Shown: piece after piece, positions 39,226 through 48,161 of the stretch
Numbering within the stretch: position 1 is the first letter of the stretch
How the letters are laid out: each line of letters opens with the position of its first letter
Origin: Kaistia granuli DSM 23481
GTDB lineage: Bacteria > Pseudomonadota > Alphaproteobacteria > Rhizobiales > Kaistiaceae
Assembly (NCBI RefSeq): GCF_000380505.1
Contig: NZ_AQYH01000005.1
Coordinates: 332,349-396,348, forward strand
Length of the DNA: 64,000 nucleotides
Direction: 5' to 3'
Program-made: the position numbers and the translations under genes
The notes under the pieces: model-generated
What the model saw: only the letters and a program-made list of their open reading frames with translations
Databases searched by the model: none
What the model was told of the DNA's origin: nothing

Positions 39226-40206
39226 TCAGCGCCGCTCGAGCCGGCGGCGCTGGTAGCTGTCGATGCCCACGGCGACGAGAATGACCGCGCCGGTGACGGC
39301 GGGCTGCCAGAAGGGCGAGACACCGAGCAGATTGAGGGCGTTGGCGATGACGCCGAGCAGCAGCGTGCCGAGCACGGCGCCACCGACCTTGCCGACGCCG
39401 CCGCTAAGTGGCACGCCGCCGACGACGACGGCGGCGATCGCCGTCAGGGGCCAGTCCGCCGCGCTGGCGGGCTGGCCGATATTGGTCTGGCCGAGCAGGA
39501 CCACGCCGGCGATGCCGGCGAACAGGCCGCCGAGGCCGTAGGTCAGGATGGTCACGCGGTCGACATTGATGCCGGCGAGCCGCGCCGCGAGCTTGTTGCC
39601 GCCGACGATGTAGACGTGGTGGCCGAAGGTGGTGAAGCGCAGGATCGCCCAGGTCAGGATGGCGACCGCCGCGAAGATGATGGTCGGGACGGGGATCGGA
39701 CCGATGCGGCCGAGGCCGAGCCAGGTGAAGGATTCCGGCACGCCGTAGACCGGCTGCGCCGCCGTGCCGACGAACATGATGCCGGTGACGAGCACCTGCG
39801 TCGCCAGCGTGGTGACGAACGGGTTGATGCCGATCTTGGCGATGAAGAAGCCGTTGATGAGGCCGACGCCAAGGCCGAGCGCCAGCGCGGCGACAATGCC
39901 GAACGGCATCGAGACATGGACGATCAGCGCTGCTGCGACCACCGAGGTGGCCGCGCCGACGGCGCCGACCGACAGGTCGAAGCCGCCGAGGATGATCATC
40001 AGGAGCATGCCGCAGGCGACGATGCCGATGACAGAGTTGCGCTGCAGCACATTGGCGAAATTCGCCCAGGTGGCGAAGTACGGCACGGTCAGGCAGAAGA
40101 CGACAACCAGCACGACGAAGATGGCGAGCAGGGCATAGTTCGACCAGGCGACGCCGGCTGGCAGAGTGAGGCGCCGCCGGCCCGTATCGGCTCGGGAGAG
40201 GGACAT
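39226..40206 (-). CDS. Sugar-type ABC importer, permease
   Basis: A 326-residue inner-membrane protein of the RbsC family with about ten helices, the conserved ACGMLLMIILGGFDLSVGAV segment near residue 75 and a C-terminal GGVGKVGGAVLGTLLLGVIA motif. Only one permease gene is present, so it should work as a homodimer. Its start codon overlaps the ROK regulator stop by one base (TGATG). Confidence 0.84.
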   Translation of the reverse strand: MSLSRADTGRRRLTLPAGVAWSNYALLAIFVVLVVVFCLTVPYFATWANFANVLQRNSVIGIVACGMLLMIILGGFDLSVGAVGAATSVVAAALIVHVSMPFGIVAALALGLGVGLINGFFIAKIGINPFVTTLATQVLVTGIMFVGTAAQPVYGVPESFTWLGLGRIGPIPVPTIIFAAVAILTWAILRFTTFGHHVYIVGGNKLAARLAGINVDRVTILTYGLGGLFAGIAGVVLLGQTNIGQPASAADWPLTAIAAVVVGGVPLSGGVGKVGGAVLGTLLLGVIANALNLLGVSPFWQPAVTGAVILVAVGIDSYQRRRLERR

Positions 40207-41414
40207 CAGAGGGCTCCTTCGATCAGGGCGGCGGGCGTCGCGGCGGCAGTGCGGGCATGCAGCGCCAGCCGCGCCCGTTCATGGGCAAACAGCAAGGTGC
40301 CGAACAGCTCCGCCTTGTCGCCGAGCGCGCCTGGACGGACATCCACATGCTCGACGGCGCGCGCGATCGCCGTGCGACGCATGGCATCCTTCATCGCGTT
40401 GAGAAGGACCGGACCCGCCCGCGTCAGCTCGCCGCCGACGAGGATCAGGTCCGGGTTGAAATAGTTGCAGAGCGCGCCGAGCGCGCGGCCGACCATCGAG
40501 CCGGCATCGGCGACGACGCGGGCGGGGCCCGGGCTGCCCTCGGCGGCCAGGCGCAGCATCTCGATCGGCGCGATGTCGCGATGCGTCGGTTCGAGCGAGC
40601 GGCTGAGCGCGTTGACGGAAATCTGTGCCTCGAGACAGCCGCGGCTGCCGCAATGGCAGAGCGGGCCGTTCTCGTCGGTCACGACATGGGCGAGCTGGCC
40701 GGCCATGCCATAGGCGCCGCGGAAGATTTCGCCTTCGATCGAGATGCCGAGGCCGACGCCGACCGAGAGCAGGACATAGAGCATCATCTTGGAGCCGACG
40801 GCGCCGCCGAGGCGGCTTTCCGCCAGCGCGCCGAGATTGGCGTCATTGTCCATGTAGACCGGCAGGCCGAGCCGTTCGGCCAGGCGACGCGGAACATCGG
40901 CGCCGACCCAGCTCGCCAGGATCGAGCCCGGATGCAGCATGCCGGTTGCGGCCTCGACCGGGCCGGGAACGCCGATGCCGACGGCCTCGATCCGGCGGCG
41001 GTCGATGCCATTGCGGGAAATCAGGGTCTCGACGTGCTCGGCGGCGAGCGAGAGCGCCGCCTCGGCGGCGGTGTCGCTGTCAAAGGCGCAGTCGATCTCG
41101 TCGATCAGGCGAAAGTTCAGATCCGAAATCGCGACCTTGAGGCTCAGTCGGCCGAAATCGATGCCGACGAGGTAGGCATGACGGGCCTTGAGGGCGACCA
41201 GTTCGCCCGGCCGGCCGGCCGATTTGCGCGTGGTCGGGACATGTTCGTCGACCGCCTCGATGACGCCTTCGTCGATCAGCTCGGCGATGGCGCTGGAGGC
41301 GGTGGAGCGGGACACGGACAGGAGGCGCGCCATCTCGGCGCGCGAGCGCGGCGCGTCTTCGAGTGCCGCCAGGATCGGCGCGCGAAGCCGATGTTGTGAA
41401 CGTGCCTTGACCAT
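40206..41414 (-). CDS. ROK-family transcriptional repressor
   Basis: The 402-residue protein has an N-terminal winged helix-turn-helix (about 10-75, SRAEMARLLSVSRSTASSAI) and a ROK sugar-kinase-like domain (about 85-390) with GIDFGRLSLKVAISD, the zinc motif CHCGSRGCLEA and GELTRAGPVLL. Such NagC/XylR-type proteins bind DNA until a sugar or related effector releases them. It is the first gene of the importer operon, starting at an ATG with a GGGAGGAC site, and is divergent from the amidohydrolase. The 16-bp palindrome at 41472-41487 between the two is its likely operator, giving autoregulation. Confidence 0.87.
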   Translation of the reverse strand: MVKARSQHRLRAPILAALEDAPRSRAEMARLLSVSRSTASSAIAELIDEGVIEAVDEHVPTTRKSAGRPGELVALKARHAYLVGIDFGRLSLKVAISDLNFRLIDEIDCAFDSDTAAEAALSLAAEHVETLISRNGIDRRRIEAVGIGVPGPVEAATGMLHPGSILASWVGADVPRRLAERLGLPVYMDNDANLGALAESRLGGAVGSKMMLYVLLSVGVGLGISIEGEIFRGAYGMAGQLAHVVTDENGPLCHCGSRGCLEAQISVNALSRSLEPTHRDIAPIEMLRLAAEGSPGPARVVADAGSMVGRALGALCNYFNPDLILVGGELTRAGPVLLNAMKDAMRRTAIARAVEHVDVRPGALGDKAELFGTLLFAHERARLALHARTAAATPAALIEGAL

Positions 41415-41471
41415 GAGTCCTCCCTGAAAATGGCAGTGGCATAGTCCGAATAGTTTTGTCAATATTGGTCA

Positions 41472-41487
41472 AATCAATCGATTGATT
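41472..41487. promoter_or_regulatory. Probable ROK-repressor operator
   Basis: AATCAATCGATTGATT is a perfect 16-bp palindrome and the flanking bases extend it imperfectly (GGTC on the left, AGTCC on the right). It lies midway in the 101-bp gap between the divergent ROK regulator and amidohydrolase genes, in an AT-rich stretch with possible promoter boxes (TTGACA on the minus strand, CATAAT on the plus strand). Confidence 0.65.
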
Positions 41488-41515
41488 AGTCCATAATCGA
41501 ACAAATTGGATTCCG

Positions 41516-42760
41516 ATGGCCAGCCTCCGAATTTCTGCGAAGCAACTCCGGATCGGCGATACGCTAGAGCCCTGCGCCGAGGGCGCCGTACTCGTCGAGG
41601 CCGGGCGCATCGTCGCCGTCGGGCCGGACGCCGCCGTGCCGCGGCCGGCCGGCGTGGCCACGGCCGATCTCGGCGACGCGACGCTGCTGCCCGGGCTGAT
41701 CGACGCGCACATGCACACCTTCGGCATGCCGAGCACCGGCCTCGGCGCCCTCAATACCGAGCGCGAACCCTACCGGGCGCTGCGGGCGGCGGGTGAATTG
41801 CGCGAATTGCTGGAGGCGGGCTTCACCTCGGCGCGGTGTCTCGGCTCGTCGGTCGGGCCGGATCTCCGCCGGGCGATCGACGAGGGGCATGTCGAAGGAC
41901 CCCGGCTCGTCGTCGCCGGCCAGTTCATCTCGTCGACCGGCGGCACCTGGGACGCGCCGCCGCTGCCATCCTCCTGGGGACGGGCCCAGACGGCGATCGC
42001 AGACGGCGTCGACGAGATCGTCCAGACGGTGCGCGAGCGCGCCCGCGCCGGCGCCGATTTCATCAAGCTCGGCCTTTCGAAGGGCGGTGTGCAGGACCGC
42101 TACCACGCCTGGGGCGATGATCCCCATGCGCAGGTCACGACCTACAGTGTCGAGGAAGTCCGCGCCGCGGTCGACGAGGCGCATCGCAATGGCATGAAGG
42201 TCAGCGCGCATGCGATCGGCACGGCGGCGGTCAATCTCGCCCTCGATGGCGGCGTCGATGTCATCGAGCACGGCTACGCCATCGACGACGAAACCCGCGC
42301 CCGGCTGGTCGACGAGGGCAAGATTGTCGTCACGACGATCTCCCAGCTCCATTTCCATCGCGCCGCCTATGACGCGTTCCACTATCCGGACTGGGAGCGC
42401 GACGTCTATGAGCGCCACTGGCAGGCGATGCGGCGTGATTTCGAGCTCGGTCTCCAGGCTGGAATCCGCTTCGCCCTCGGCACCGACCTGATCGGCAAGC
42501 CGACGCATCCGCTCGCAAGGGCGGCGAAGGAGTTCGAATTGGCGGTCGAATGGGGGATGTCGCCGGACGAGGCGCTTCGGGCCGGCACGATCGGCGGCGC
42601 CGAGGCGCTCGGCATCGCGGCGGAGACGGGCAGCCTCGACATGGGGAAATCCGCCGATCTGGTCGCCGTCGCCGGCGGGCTGTCTGACCTTGCCGATCTG
42701 GCCCGGCCGATCTTCGTGATGAAGCAGGGCCGGCGGGTGAGGGGCACCTTGCCGATCTAG
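41516..42760 (+). CDS. Metal-dependent amidohydrolase
   Basis: The 414-residue enzyme belongs to the imidazolonepropionase/prolidase-like branch of the amidohydrolase superfamily. It has the metal-binding pair His65-x-His67 in LIDAHMH, the bridging lysine in GADFIKLGLS, His residues in VSAHAIG and VIEHGY, and the catalytic Asp in FALGTDL. It probably hydrolyses a cyclic or linear amide in the cytoplasm. It is divergent from a ROK-controlled ABC importer and shares the central operator, so it likely processes the imported compound. The identity of that compound is unknown. Confidence 0.85.
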   Translation: MASLRISAKQLRIGDTLEPCAEGAVLVEAGRIVAVGPDAAVPRPAGVATADLGDATLLPGLIDAHMHTFGMPSTGLGALNTEREPYRALRAAGELRELLEAGFTSARCLGSSVGPDLRRAIDEGHVEGPRLVVAGQFISSTGGTWDAPPLPSSWGRAQTAIADGVDEIVQTVRERARAGADFIKLGLSKGGVQDRYHAWGDDPHAQVTTYSVEEVRAAVDEAHRNGMKVSAHAIGTAAVNLALDGGVDVIEHGYAIDDETRARLVDEGKIVVTTISQLHFHRAAYDAFHYPDWERDVYERHWQAMRRDFELGLQAGIRFALGTDLIGKPTHPLARAAKEFELAVEWGMSPDEALRAGTIGGAEALGIAAETGSLDMGKSADLVAVAGGLSDLADLARPIFVMKQGRRVRGTLPI

Positions 42761-42765
42761 CCGCG

Positions 42766-43440
42766 TCAGCTGCGCGGCAGCGGGACAACACCGAAGACAA
42801 GCGCCTTTCCTGCCAGTCCGGTGTTCGATTCCGCCTTCAGCGTCGCCTTCAGCGACGGCTCGACGATGTCCAGCTTGGCGGAAATGTCGGCGGCGGCTTC
42901 CCGGTTTACCTTGCGTGAATAGACGATGTCACCGACGTAGATCGACTCGATCTGGTAGGCGGCCCAGCCGTACTTCTTGATGTTCTTCCGCCAGTTCTGG
43001 CACTTGCCGCTGGCGGCGAGTTTGTCCATCAGGCTTTCGATGTCGTCGTTCCAGAGCGAGACTTTCTTGACGTTGACGGCCTTGAGCTCGAAATAGCGCG
43101 ACAGATCACCGGAAAGGCCCAGCGCCACCAGCTTGGTCTGGATTCCCGACAGGCTCGCCGAGACGTTCGCGGTGCGCAGAAGGTCGATATCGGCGACGGT
43201 CTTGGTGTCTGCCTTGATGGCATAGGCACTGTAGTCGATGTAGCAGAGCTGTTCGATCGAGATCGGCTTGGTCAGGCTGGTTGTCGGCTCTTCGCGGGCA
43301 TAGTAGAGCGATCCGACGAAAACATCCGACTGCGGGGGGCGGACGAACCGCGCCTCCAGCACTTCGCCGGTGTCGATATTGCCGGACGTCGTGCATCCAG
43401 AAAGAAGAAGTGCGGTCCAAAATCCTCGCCATGCGCGCAT
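42766..43440 (-). CDS. Unknown lipoprotein, last gene of the exported-protein operon
   Basis: The 224-residue protein starts with a short basic N-region, a hydrophobic core and the lipobox LLLSGC, giving lipidated Cys16. The mature part, mixed strand and helix with a single later cysteine (KCQNW), has no family I recognise. It contains LCYIDYSAYAIKADTKTVAD and ends in a hydrophobic FGVVPLPRS tail. It would be anchored to the inner or outer membrane, facing the periplasm. It ends six bases from the convergent amidohydrolase and is the last of five genes on the minus strand. Confidence 0.6.
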   Translation of the reverse strand: MRAWRGFWTALLLSGCTTSGNIDTGEVLEARFVRPPQSDVFVGSLYYAREEPTTSLTKPISIEQLCYIDYSAYAIKADTKTVADIDLLRTANVSASLSGIQTKLVALGLSGDLSRYFELKAVNVKKVSLWNDDIESLMDKLAASGKCQNWRKNIKKYGWAAYQIESIYVGDIVYSRKVNREAAADISAKLDIVEPSLKATLKAESNTGLAGKALVFGVVPLPRS

Positions 43441-43525
43441 TCCGGTCTCCCGTTCTTGTCTTCCGATCGGATGAAGTGTCCTGCTTTCCGAGTTTATGCT
43501 GTTCTGAATCAGTCGAGAGGATCGA

Positions 43526-44632
43526 TCACTTTGCCGGTTGCTGGTTCGGCTCGGGCGGGGTTTCTATGAAGTACTCCTTCGGTCCGCTCAGCAATTCGCC
43601 CTGTTCGGCGACCCCATTCAGGACGAACAGCCATGCCAGCGGCTCGGACATGCTCTGGCCCGGGAACCATTTGTTGAACAAGGCTTCCGCCCCGGCGCGA
43701 TGTGAGAACAATTCATAGACCCGCCGCTGCACGAACGCGATGAGTTCAGGATCGGCCTTCGAAATCAGCAAGGCGTAGGGCTCATAGGTGAATGATCGCC
43801 CGGCGTCTCGATAGCCTTTGCAGGGGTGCCCCCTCGTCTGCCAGTCCATCAGCTTTGCCAGGATGATGTCGCGATCGCCGAAATAGATCTTGTCGTGCCC
43901 ATTGTCGCTGCAGAACCACTGGATCAGCGCGTCATGGTCCGGTTTCGGGCAGAGAACGTAGTCGGGCACCTGTTGGGCGCGTTCGCTGAGCGACAGCGAT
44001 TCCCTGCGTGGCGCCTTGGGGTCGAATGGAAGACGTTCGAGGATACATTCTCGATCCTTCTGTATCCGGCAGATGGCGGTCGTGTCTTTGGTGCTCACCC
44101 GCAGCACGTCGACGGTGCATGCCTCCTTCGCCACGCGTTCCGCCGTGGAGTTTTCGACGTAGCCGACCTCGATGTCCTCGAAGTTGCGGATCGAGCGCGA
44201 CAGATAGGATATGCCGGAAACGAAGATGATCGGAGAGAAGACGCCGGCCTCGATCCGTTCCTTGTCGTCGAGCCGAACCGTGGTGGCGTCACAGAGAACA
44301 TCCACCTCTTCGCCATTGGCGCGCTCCATGCGCTTCTCGCCAGGCGGGCGGCGCATGACGGGGAACCGCTTTGTCGCCTCGACGGGGACCTGAACGATAT
44401 CATAGCCGCTATTGTCGAATATCTCGTAGCAAAGGTCGGCGACAAAGCCGAGATAGGGCATCGGCTTGTCGGGATTCGCCGCGTTTGCCTTGTCCTTGAC
44501 CTTGTCCTTGACCTGGGCCTGGAAGGAAAACGGCTGAATATCGGTTCGGAATCCGAGCACCACGCGCTTCGCCTGCGACACCGAGCCCCCGGCTGTCAGC
44601 AGCCATGCCAAGGCACAAAGGATGGCGAGCAT
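43526..44632 (-). CDS. Family-3 solute-binding-like exported protein
   Basis: The 368-residue protein has a signal peptide (cleavage near VSQA-K, about residue 22) and a bipartite fold like family-3 (amino-acid-type) binding proteins: LGFRTDIQPFSF, YLGFVADLCYEIFDNSGYDI, VDVLCDATTVRLDDKERI and DRDIILAKLMDW. It differs from ordinary transport proteins by a lysine-rich near-repeat (VKDKVKDKAN), several cysteines in the middle, and a C-terminal extension (about 330-368). No permease genes are nearby, so it is more likely a ligand sensor than a transporter part. ATG 44659 is an alternative start. Confidence 0.65.
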   Translation of the reverse strand: MLAILCALAWLLTAGGSVSQAKRVVLGFRTDIQPFSFQAQVKDKVKDKANAANPDKPMPYLGFVADLCYEIFDNSGYDIVQVPVEATKRFPVMRRPPGEKRMERANGEEVDVLCDATTVRLDDKERIEAGVFSPIIFVSGISYLSRSIRNFEDIEVGYVENSTAERVAKEACTVDVLRVSTKDTTAICRIQKDRECILERLPFDPKAPRRESLSLSERAQQVPDYVLCPKPDHDALIQWFCSDNGHDKIYFGDRDIILAKLMDWQTRGHPCKGYRDAGRSFTYEPYALLISKADPELIAFVQRRVYELFSHRAGAEALFNKWFPGQSMSEPLAWLFVLNGVAEQGELLSGPKEYFIETPPEPNQQPAK

Positions 44633-44681
44633 CCTGGATCTCACCGGATGGTCTCCCATGGCTGGAGGATCGGCTCTGCCA

Positions 44682-46490
44682 TTACCGACGCCCGCCATGC
44701 CGAAGGCGGCTCAGCCCAAGCACCGATACGAATGTCGCGCCGCTGATGACGAGGATGTCGAGCGACGAATAATAGGCAAAGCACGTCTGCACATCTTCGG
44801 GATCCATGCCCCTGGCGGCAAATACCCCCAGGACCGATACCGAAACGGGTTCTGTGCCGTTTTCGAGTATTCGCAAACAGCCGGAGGGCGGAGCGGTAAG
44901 GGTGGCGACGACCCCCAGATAGACGAGTGTCAGGAGCGCCGCCGCGATGGCGGGCGCCAGGATCATTCCGACGGTTCGCCGTCTCGAGGGAGCTCTGGCG
45001 AGGTTGACGAAGAAGAAACAGATTCCGGATGCCGGCACCAGCAGGAGGTAGTAGACCAGAGCACTGGTCCAGGTGCCGGAACCCAGCAGGATCTGCTGCA
45101 TCTGCGCGATGTTGCTGGCCGGCAGCGCAGAATAGATGATGGCGAAGAGCGCCATCCCGACGGCGGAAATGGTAAGCGCCGCCACCATGCCGGAGACGAT
45201 TTCCCAGACGGTTGGATCCTTGCCAGACGGCTTCTTCCGCTCGGAGCCGGAAAGGACGCTGGTGAAGGTGGCGACCGCCATGACAGGCAACCAGATCAGC
45301 AGGAAAACCTTCAGGGTCTCCATCGCCGCCGTGATGGCGATATTCGGGGTCGATTGAGGAACGGAAGATATGAGCGGATGCCATTGAATCATGACCAAGA
45401 CAAAGTAGATCACGAACACGATGATGAACAGGTAAAGCGGTAGGCCCGTTCCGCCCAGATCGTTGTCGTCGATCAGGCTATCGACGATACTTCTTCTTAG
45501 GGCCGCATCATTCATTTTCTCAAAGCGCGACCCGTACTCGCAGTAGATCGCCATGATGACGGAGAACTTGTCGCGAAGTTCCTCGAGCTGGAGGATGTTG
45601 TCGGACAGGCGCCTCTCATATTCCTTCAGCCGGGCATTTTGACTGCGCATCATCGCGTCCGGCACCTTTTCCGCGTCCGTCAGATATTCGAAATCCGCCA
45701 GCGCGCCCTCGGCCTCTTCGCGCACCTGCCGTTCATATTCGTTCAGCTTCCCGCGTATGTCCGGATCCGACCAGGTGATGTGTTCCCGGTACGACCAGTC
45801 CACGACGCTCTTCAGATTGTTGTGAAGGACGAAGCAGGCCCGCAGCTTCGAACCCAGGAGAACCTTGACCCAGTCCGAGGTCTTGAGGACTTCGTCGCCG
45901 ACGTCGAACGGCGTTCCGTCGATCAGCGTCTTGAGGCGCACCGCCTTTTCGCGGACGCGGGTCGGAATGCCGACGACCTCGTGCGCGAACCGGCGCAGCA
46001 GATGTTCCGCCGGAATGAGCGGGTTGATCAGCGGGGCAAAGCCGGAGATGCCGAGCGCCAGGGCGAGCGGCCATTTCCACGAGTCGAAATCGACGGTGCC
46101 GACGCTGACCTCCAGCCCGGAAACGTTCAATTGCGAGGCGAGCTGGAAGATCACCCGGCCGAAGAAGGCGAGGGCGACGTAAATGAAGACGAGCGAAATG
46201 CAGTAGACCAGATAGGCGCGGCGCAGCGAGGCGCTGTCCTTCAGGTTCCAGATCGTCAATTGCTTGAAATCGCGAAAGGCGGCCGCGTTGACGTCATAGG
46301 CCGGCTCCGAAAAGCGGCGCCAGGCGAAGGCGCAGATCAGGGCGATCCCGGCCAGAAAGGCGGCCAGGAACTGCCAGGAGACTGCGATGCCGACAAACGG
46401 AAAATCCCGCCGGTTCTCAGGAACTAACAGACCGAATTGCCACAGCGTCCGGGGTACGCTGGTTGGCCAATACGCCGGAAAGGAATCCAC
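44682..46490 (-). CDS. Large multi-spanning membrane protein of unknown function
   Basis: I do not recognise this 602-residue protein. Hydrophobic helices lie at about 34-56, 92-114, 141-160, 351-369, 391-411, 430-455, 474-497, 507-531 and 574-594. A long polar, acidic helical segment with coiled-coil character (about 245-340, EYERQVREEAEGALADFEYL) lies between the third and fourth helix. GTG 46490 has an AGGAGG site nine bases upstream. It lies between the small secreted peptide and the binding-like protein and could be the membrane core of this operon's complex. No transporter signature is visible. Confidence 0.65.
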   Translation of the reverse strand: MDSFPAYWPTSVPRTLWQFGLLVPENRRDFPFVGIAVSWQFLAAFLAGIALICAFAWRRFSEPAYDVNAAAFRDFKQLTIWNLKDSASLRRAYLVYCISLVFIYVALAFFGRVIFQLASQLNVSGLEVSVGTVDFDSWKWPLALALGISGFAPLINPLIPAEHLLRRFAHEVVGIPTRVREKAVRLKTLIDGTPFDVGDEVLKTSDWVKVLLGSKLRACFVLHNNLKSVVDWSYREHITWSDPDIRGKLNEYERQVREEAEGALADFEYLTDAEKVPDAMMRSQNARLKEYERRLSDNILQLEELRDKFSVIMAIYCEYGSRFEKMNDAALRRSIVDSLIDDNDLGGTGLPLYLFIIVFVIYFVLVMIQWHPLISSVPQSTPNIAITAAMETLKVFLLIWLPVMAVATFTSVLSGSERKKPSGKDPTVWEIVSGMVAALTISAVGMALFAIIYSALPASNIAQMQQILLGSGTWTSALVYYLLLVPASGICFFFVNLARAPSRRRTVGMILAPAIAAALLTLVYLGVVATLTAPPSGCLRILENGTEPVSVSVLGVFAARGMDPEDVQTCFAYYSSLDILVISGATFVSVLGLSRLRHGGRR

Positions 46491-46531
46491 GCAACGCCTC
46501 CTGTACTAGGAGGGAAGTCTCTCTGGATGCG

Positions 46532-46645
46532 TTAGCACTGCTGCTGTTGCGGATTGCACGGGCCCGCCGCCGCGGGCTGGCCGCCGACGAGCAGCGGCGA
46601 CATCAAGATCAGCGTGGCCATGAGAATGCCCAGACGTTTCGCCAT
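46532..46645 (-). CDS. 37-residue secreted peptide
   Basis: The frame encodes a basic start (MAKRLG), a hydrophobic core (ILMATLILMSPLLVGG) and a signal-peptidase-like QPAAA-G site, leaving a mature peptide of about ten residues, GPCNPQQQQC, with two cysteines that could form a loop. ATG 46645 has a perfect GGAGG ribosome site. It lies 41 bases before the large membrane protein gene and in the same direction. I know no family for it; it could be a signalling or lytic peptide, or only a leader. Confidence 0.5.
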   Translation of the reverse strand: MAKRLGILMATLILMSPLLVGGQPAAAGPCNPQQQQC

Positions 46646-46795
46646 GTGAGCCTCCAACGAAACAGACCCAGTTCTCAAGCACGGCACGCTATTCCCATTT
46701 TCAACCTGCCGCAACGTAAAGTTTATCACTGGTTAACGAGGGGCATTCCGGTCCTGCCCTGCGCGTCGACCCGCGATCGGCGGGCGGCTCGACCC

Positions 46796-47818
46796 TCAGA
46801 TTTCCATGTCGAGATCGAGGATCGCGCCCGGCGCGGGAACATGCGGCCCCCAGACGGCTTCCACGGTCTGTCCGCTCTGGGTGCCGGCGCGCAGGAGCAC
46901 GCGCAATTCCGTCCCCGCCTTGACCTCGTAGCCGCCATAATTGGGAAAACGGCCGAGATCCCGTGTGAAATAGGAAAGTAGGCCGCCTTGGCTCGATCCC
47001 TTGATGATGCCGGCCAGCGCCGGTTCCGCCGTGGCGCCGACTTGCCGATCCGCTCCGATCAGCACCTGGATGTCGCCGGTGGTTCCCGCCTTCCGGCGCG
47101 CCTTGACGGCAATCCAGGCCTTGTCCGGCGGCGGCCTTGGCTGAGTGTTTTCCGGCGTGCTGACTTGCCGGAAGCCGAGCCCGACCAGCAGCGAGTTGAT
47201 GCCGCTGCTGCCGCCAGCGAGCACCAGGGCGGTCAGCAGCTGGCCGGGAATGTTGATTGGTTTCGGGTTGTCCGGCTTGGCCGCGTTGACGAGCGCCGTC
47301 ACGATGTCGAGATCGAAATAGCGCACGAAGGTCCAGGCGAGGATGACGGCGACGAGGGGACGAACGGCGCGGGGATTGAGGATCTCGACAAAGGGCCGCC
47401 AGCGGAACAGGGCGGCGAGCGCGGATTCAAGGATCACCGCCAGCGCGAACAGCAGCACCAGCGTCTTTGCCACCTCGCTGTAGAGGTCGGTGCCGGAGGC
47501 GGCGGACTGGATCGACACCGTGACGTTCGCGCGGGGCATTCCCTGTATTTCGCATACGGCGATGTCGGATGTCGGCGTCGCTACATTGTTGGCTCTGTAT
47601 TGCAGCACACTGGAGGCGCCTTCCTTGGTGGTGAGCAACGTGCCCTTGGCTGGCTGGGTGTCGACGATGAAGACCTTGCCGTCGACGCGGCCGATCTCCG
47701 CGATTCTGCCGGGTTCGACGCTGACATTGGACACGCAGTCCGCCGACGCCTCCGAGACGATGCCCGCAAGCGCCAGCGCTGCTACCGCAGCGATGGATCG
47801 GCGCCCGATTGGCTTCAT
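46796..47818 (-). CDS. Exported membrane protein of unknown function, first gene of the operon
   Basis: The 340-residue protein has a signal peptide (about 1-26, cleaving at SEASA-DC), a periplasmic segment of about 85 residues with paired cysteines (DCVSN and VCEIQ), three membrane helices (about 117-138, 151-168 and 190-214), and a C-terminal soluble domain (about 225-340, starting near KAWIAVKARRK) of mainly beta type. No family is recognised. It is divergent from the protease operon across a 343-base gap. Confidence 0.6.
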   Translation of the reverse strand: MKPIGRRSIAAVAALALAGIVSEASADCVSNVSVEPGRIAEIGRVDGKVFIVDTQPAKGTLLTTKEGASSVLQYRANNVATPTSDIAVCEIQGMPRANVTVSIQSAASGTDLYSEVAKTLVLLFALAVILESALAALFRWRPFVEILNPRAVRPLVAVILAWTFVRYFDLDIVTALVNAAKPDNPKPINIPGQLLTALVLAGGSSGINSLLVGLGFRQVSTPENTQPRPPPDKAWIAVKARRKAGTTGDIQVLIGADRQVGATAEPALAGIIKGSSQGGLLSYFTRDLGRFPNYGGYEVKAGTELRVLLRAGTQSGQTVEAVWGPHVPAPGAILDLDMEI

Positions 47819-48161
47819 AGTGAATCTCCACGGTTGACGTTGCGGAGGTTTGGCCGATCTTTCGTATAAATAGCGGTGGGCGTTAGGATTGACGGAAATT
47901 TATCGAATGGTTTTGCCTGAGCGTCGCCGCTTAGCTAGTTCAATTGGCGGGTCGATCGAGTCTATTTTAGCAGAATTCGCATTTGTTGTGACGGCCATGA
48001 CGATGCGGCCAGAAAAAGGCGGCATCCGGTAGGATCTAATTTTAAGCTCTGTAGCTTGTCTGACGTGCGGCGCCATGCTTCATTGTTGGTTCGCTACGCG
48101 ATGGAAGAGTTCTTGAGTGTGAATGCAGACACGATGGCGATAGCTCCCTGGGGGAAGCGTC
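47819..48161. other. Divergent control region of the protease and membrane operons
   Basis: This 343-base gap is noticeably AT-richer than its flanks and has no credible gene. It must carry promoters for both operons. A TTGACG box near 47834 and a TATAAATAG stretch near 47865 are visible but too far apart to be one promoter. A GGGGGAAG ribosome site precedes the ATG at 48162. Confidence 0.45.
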
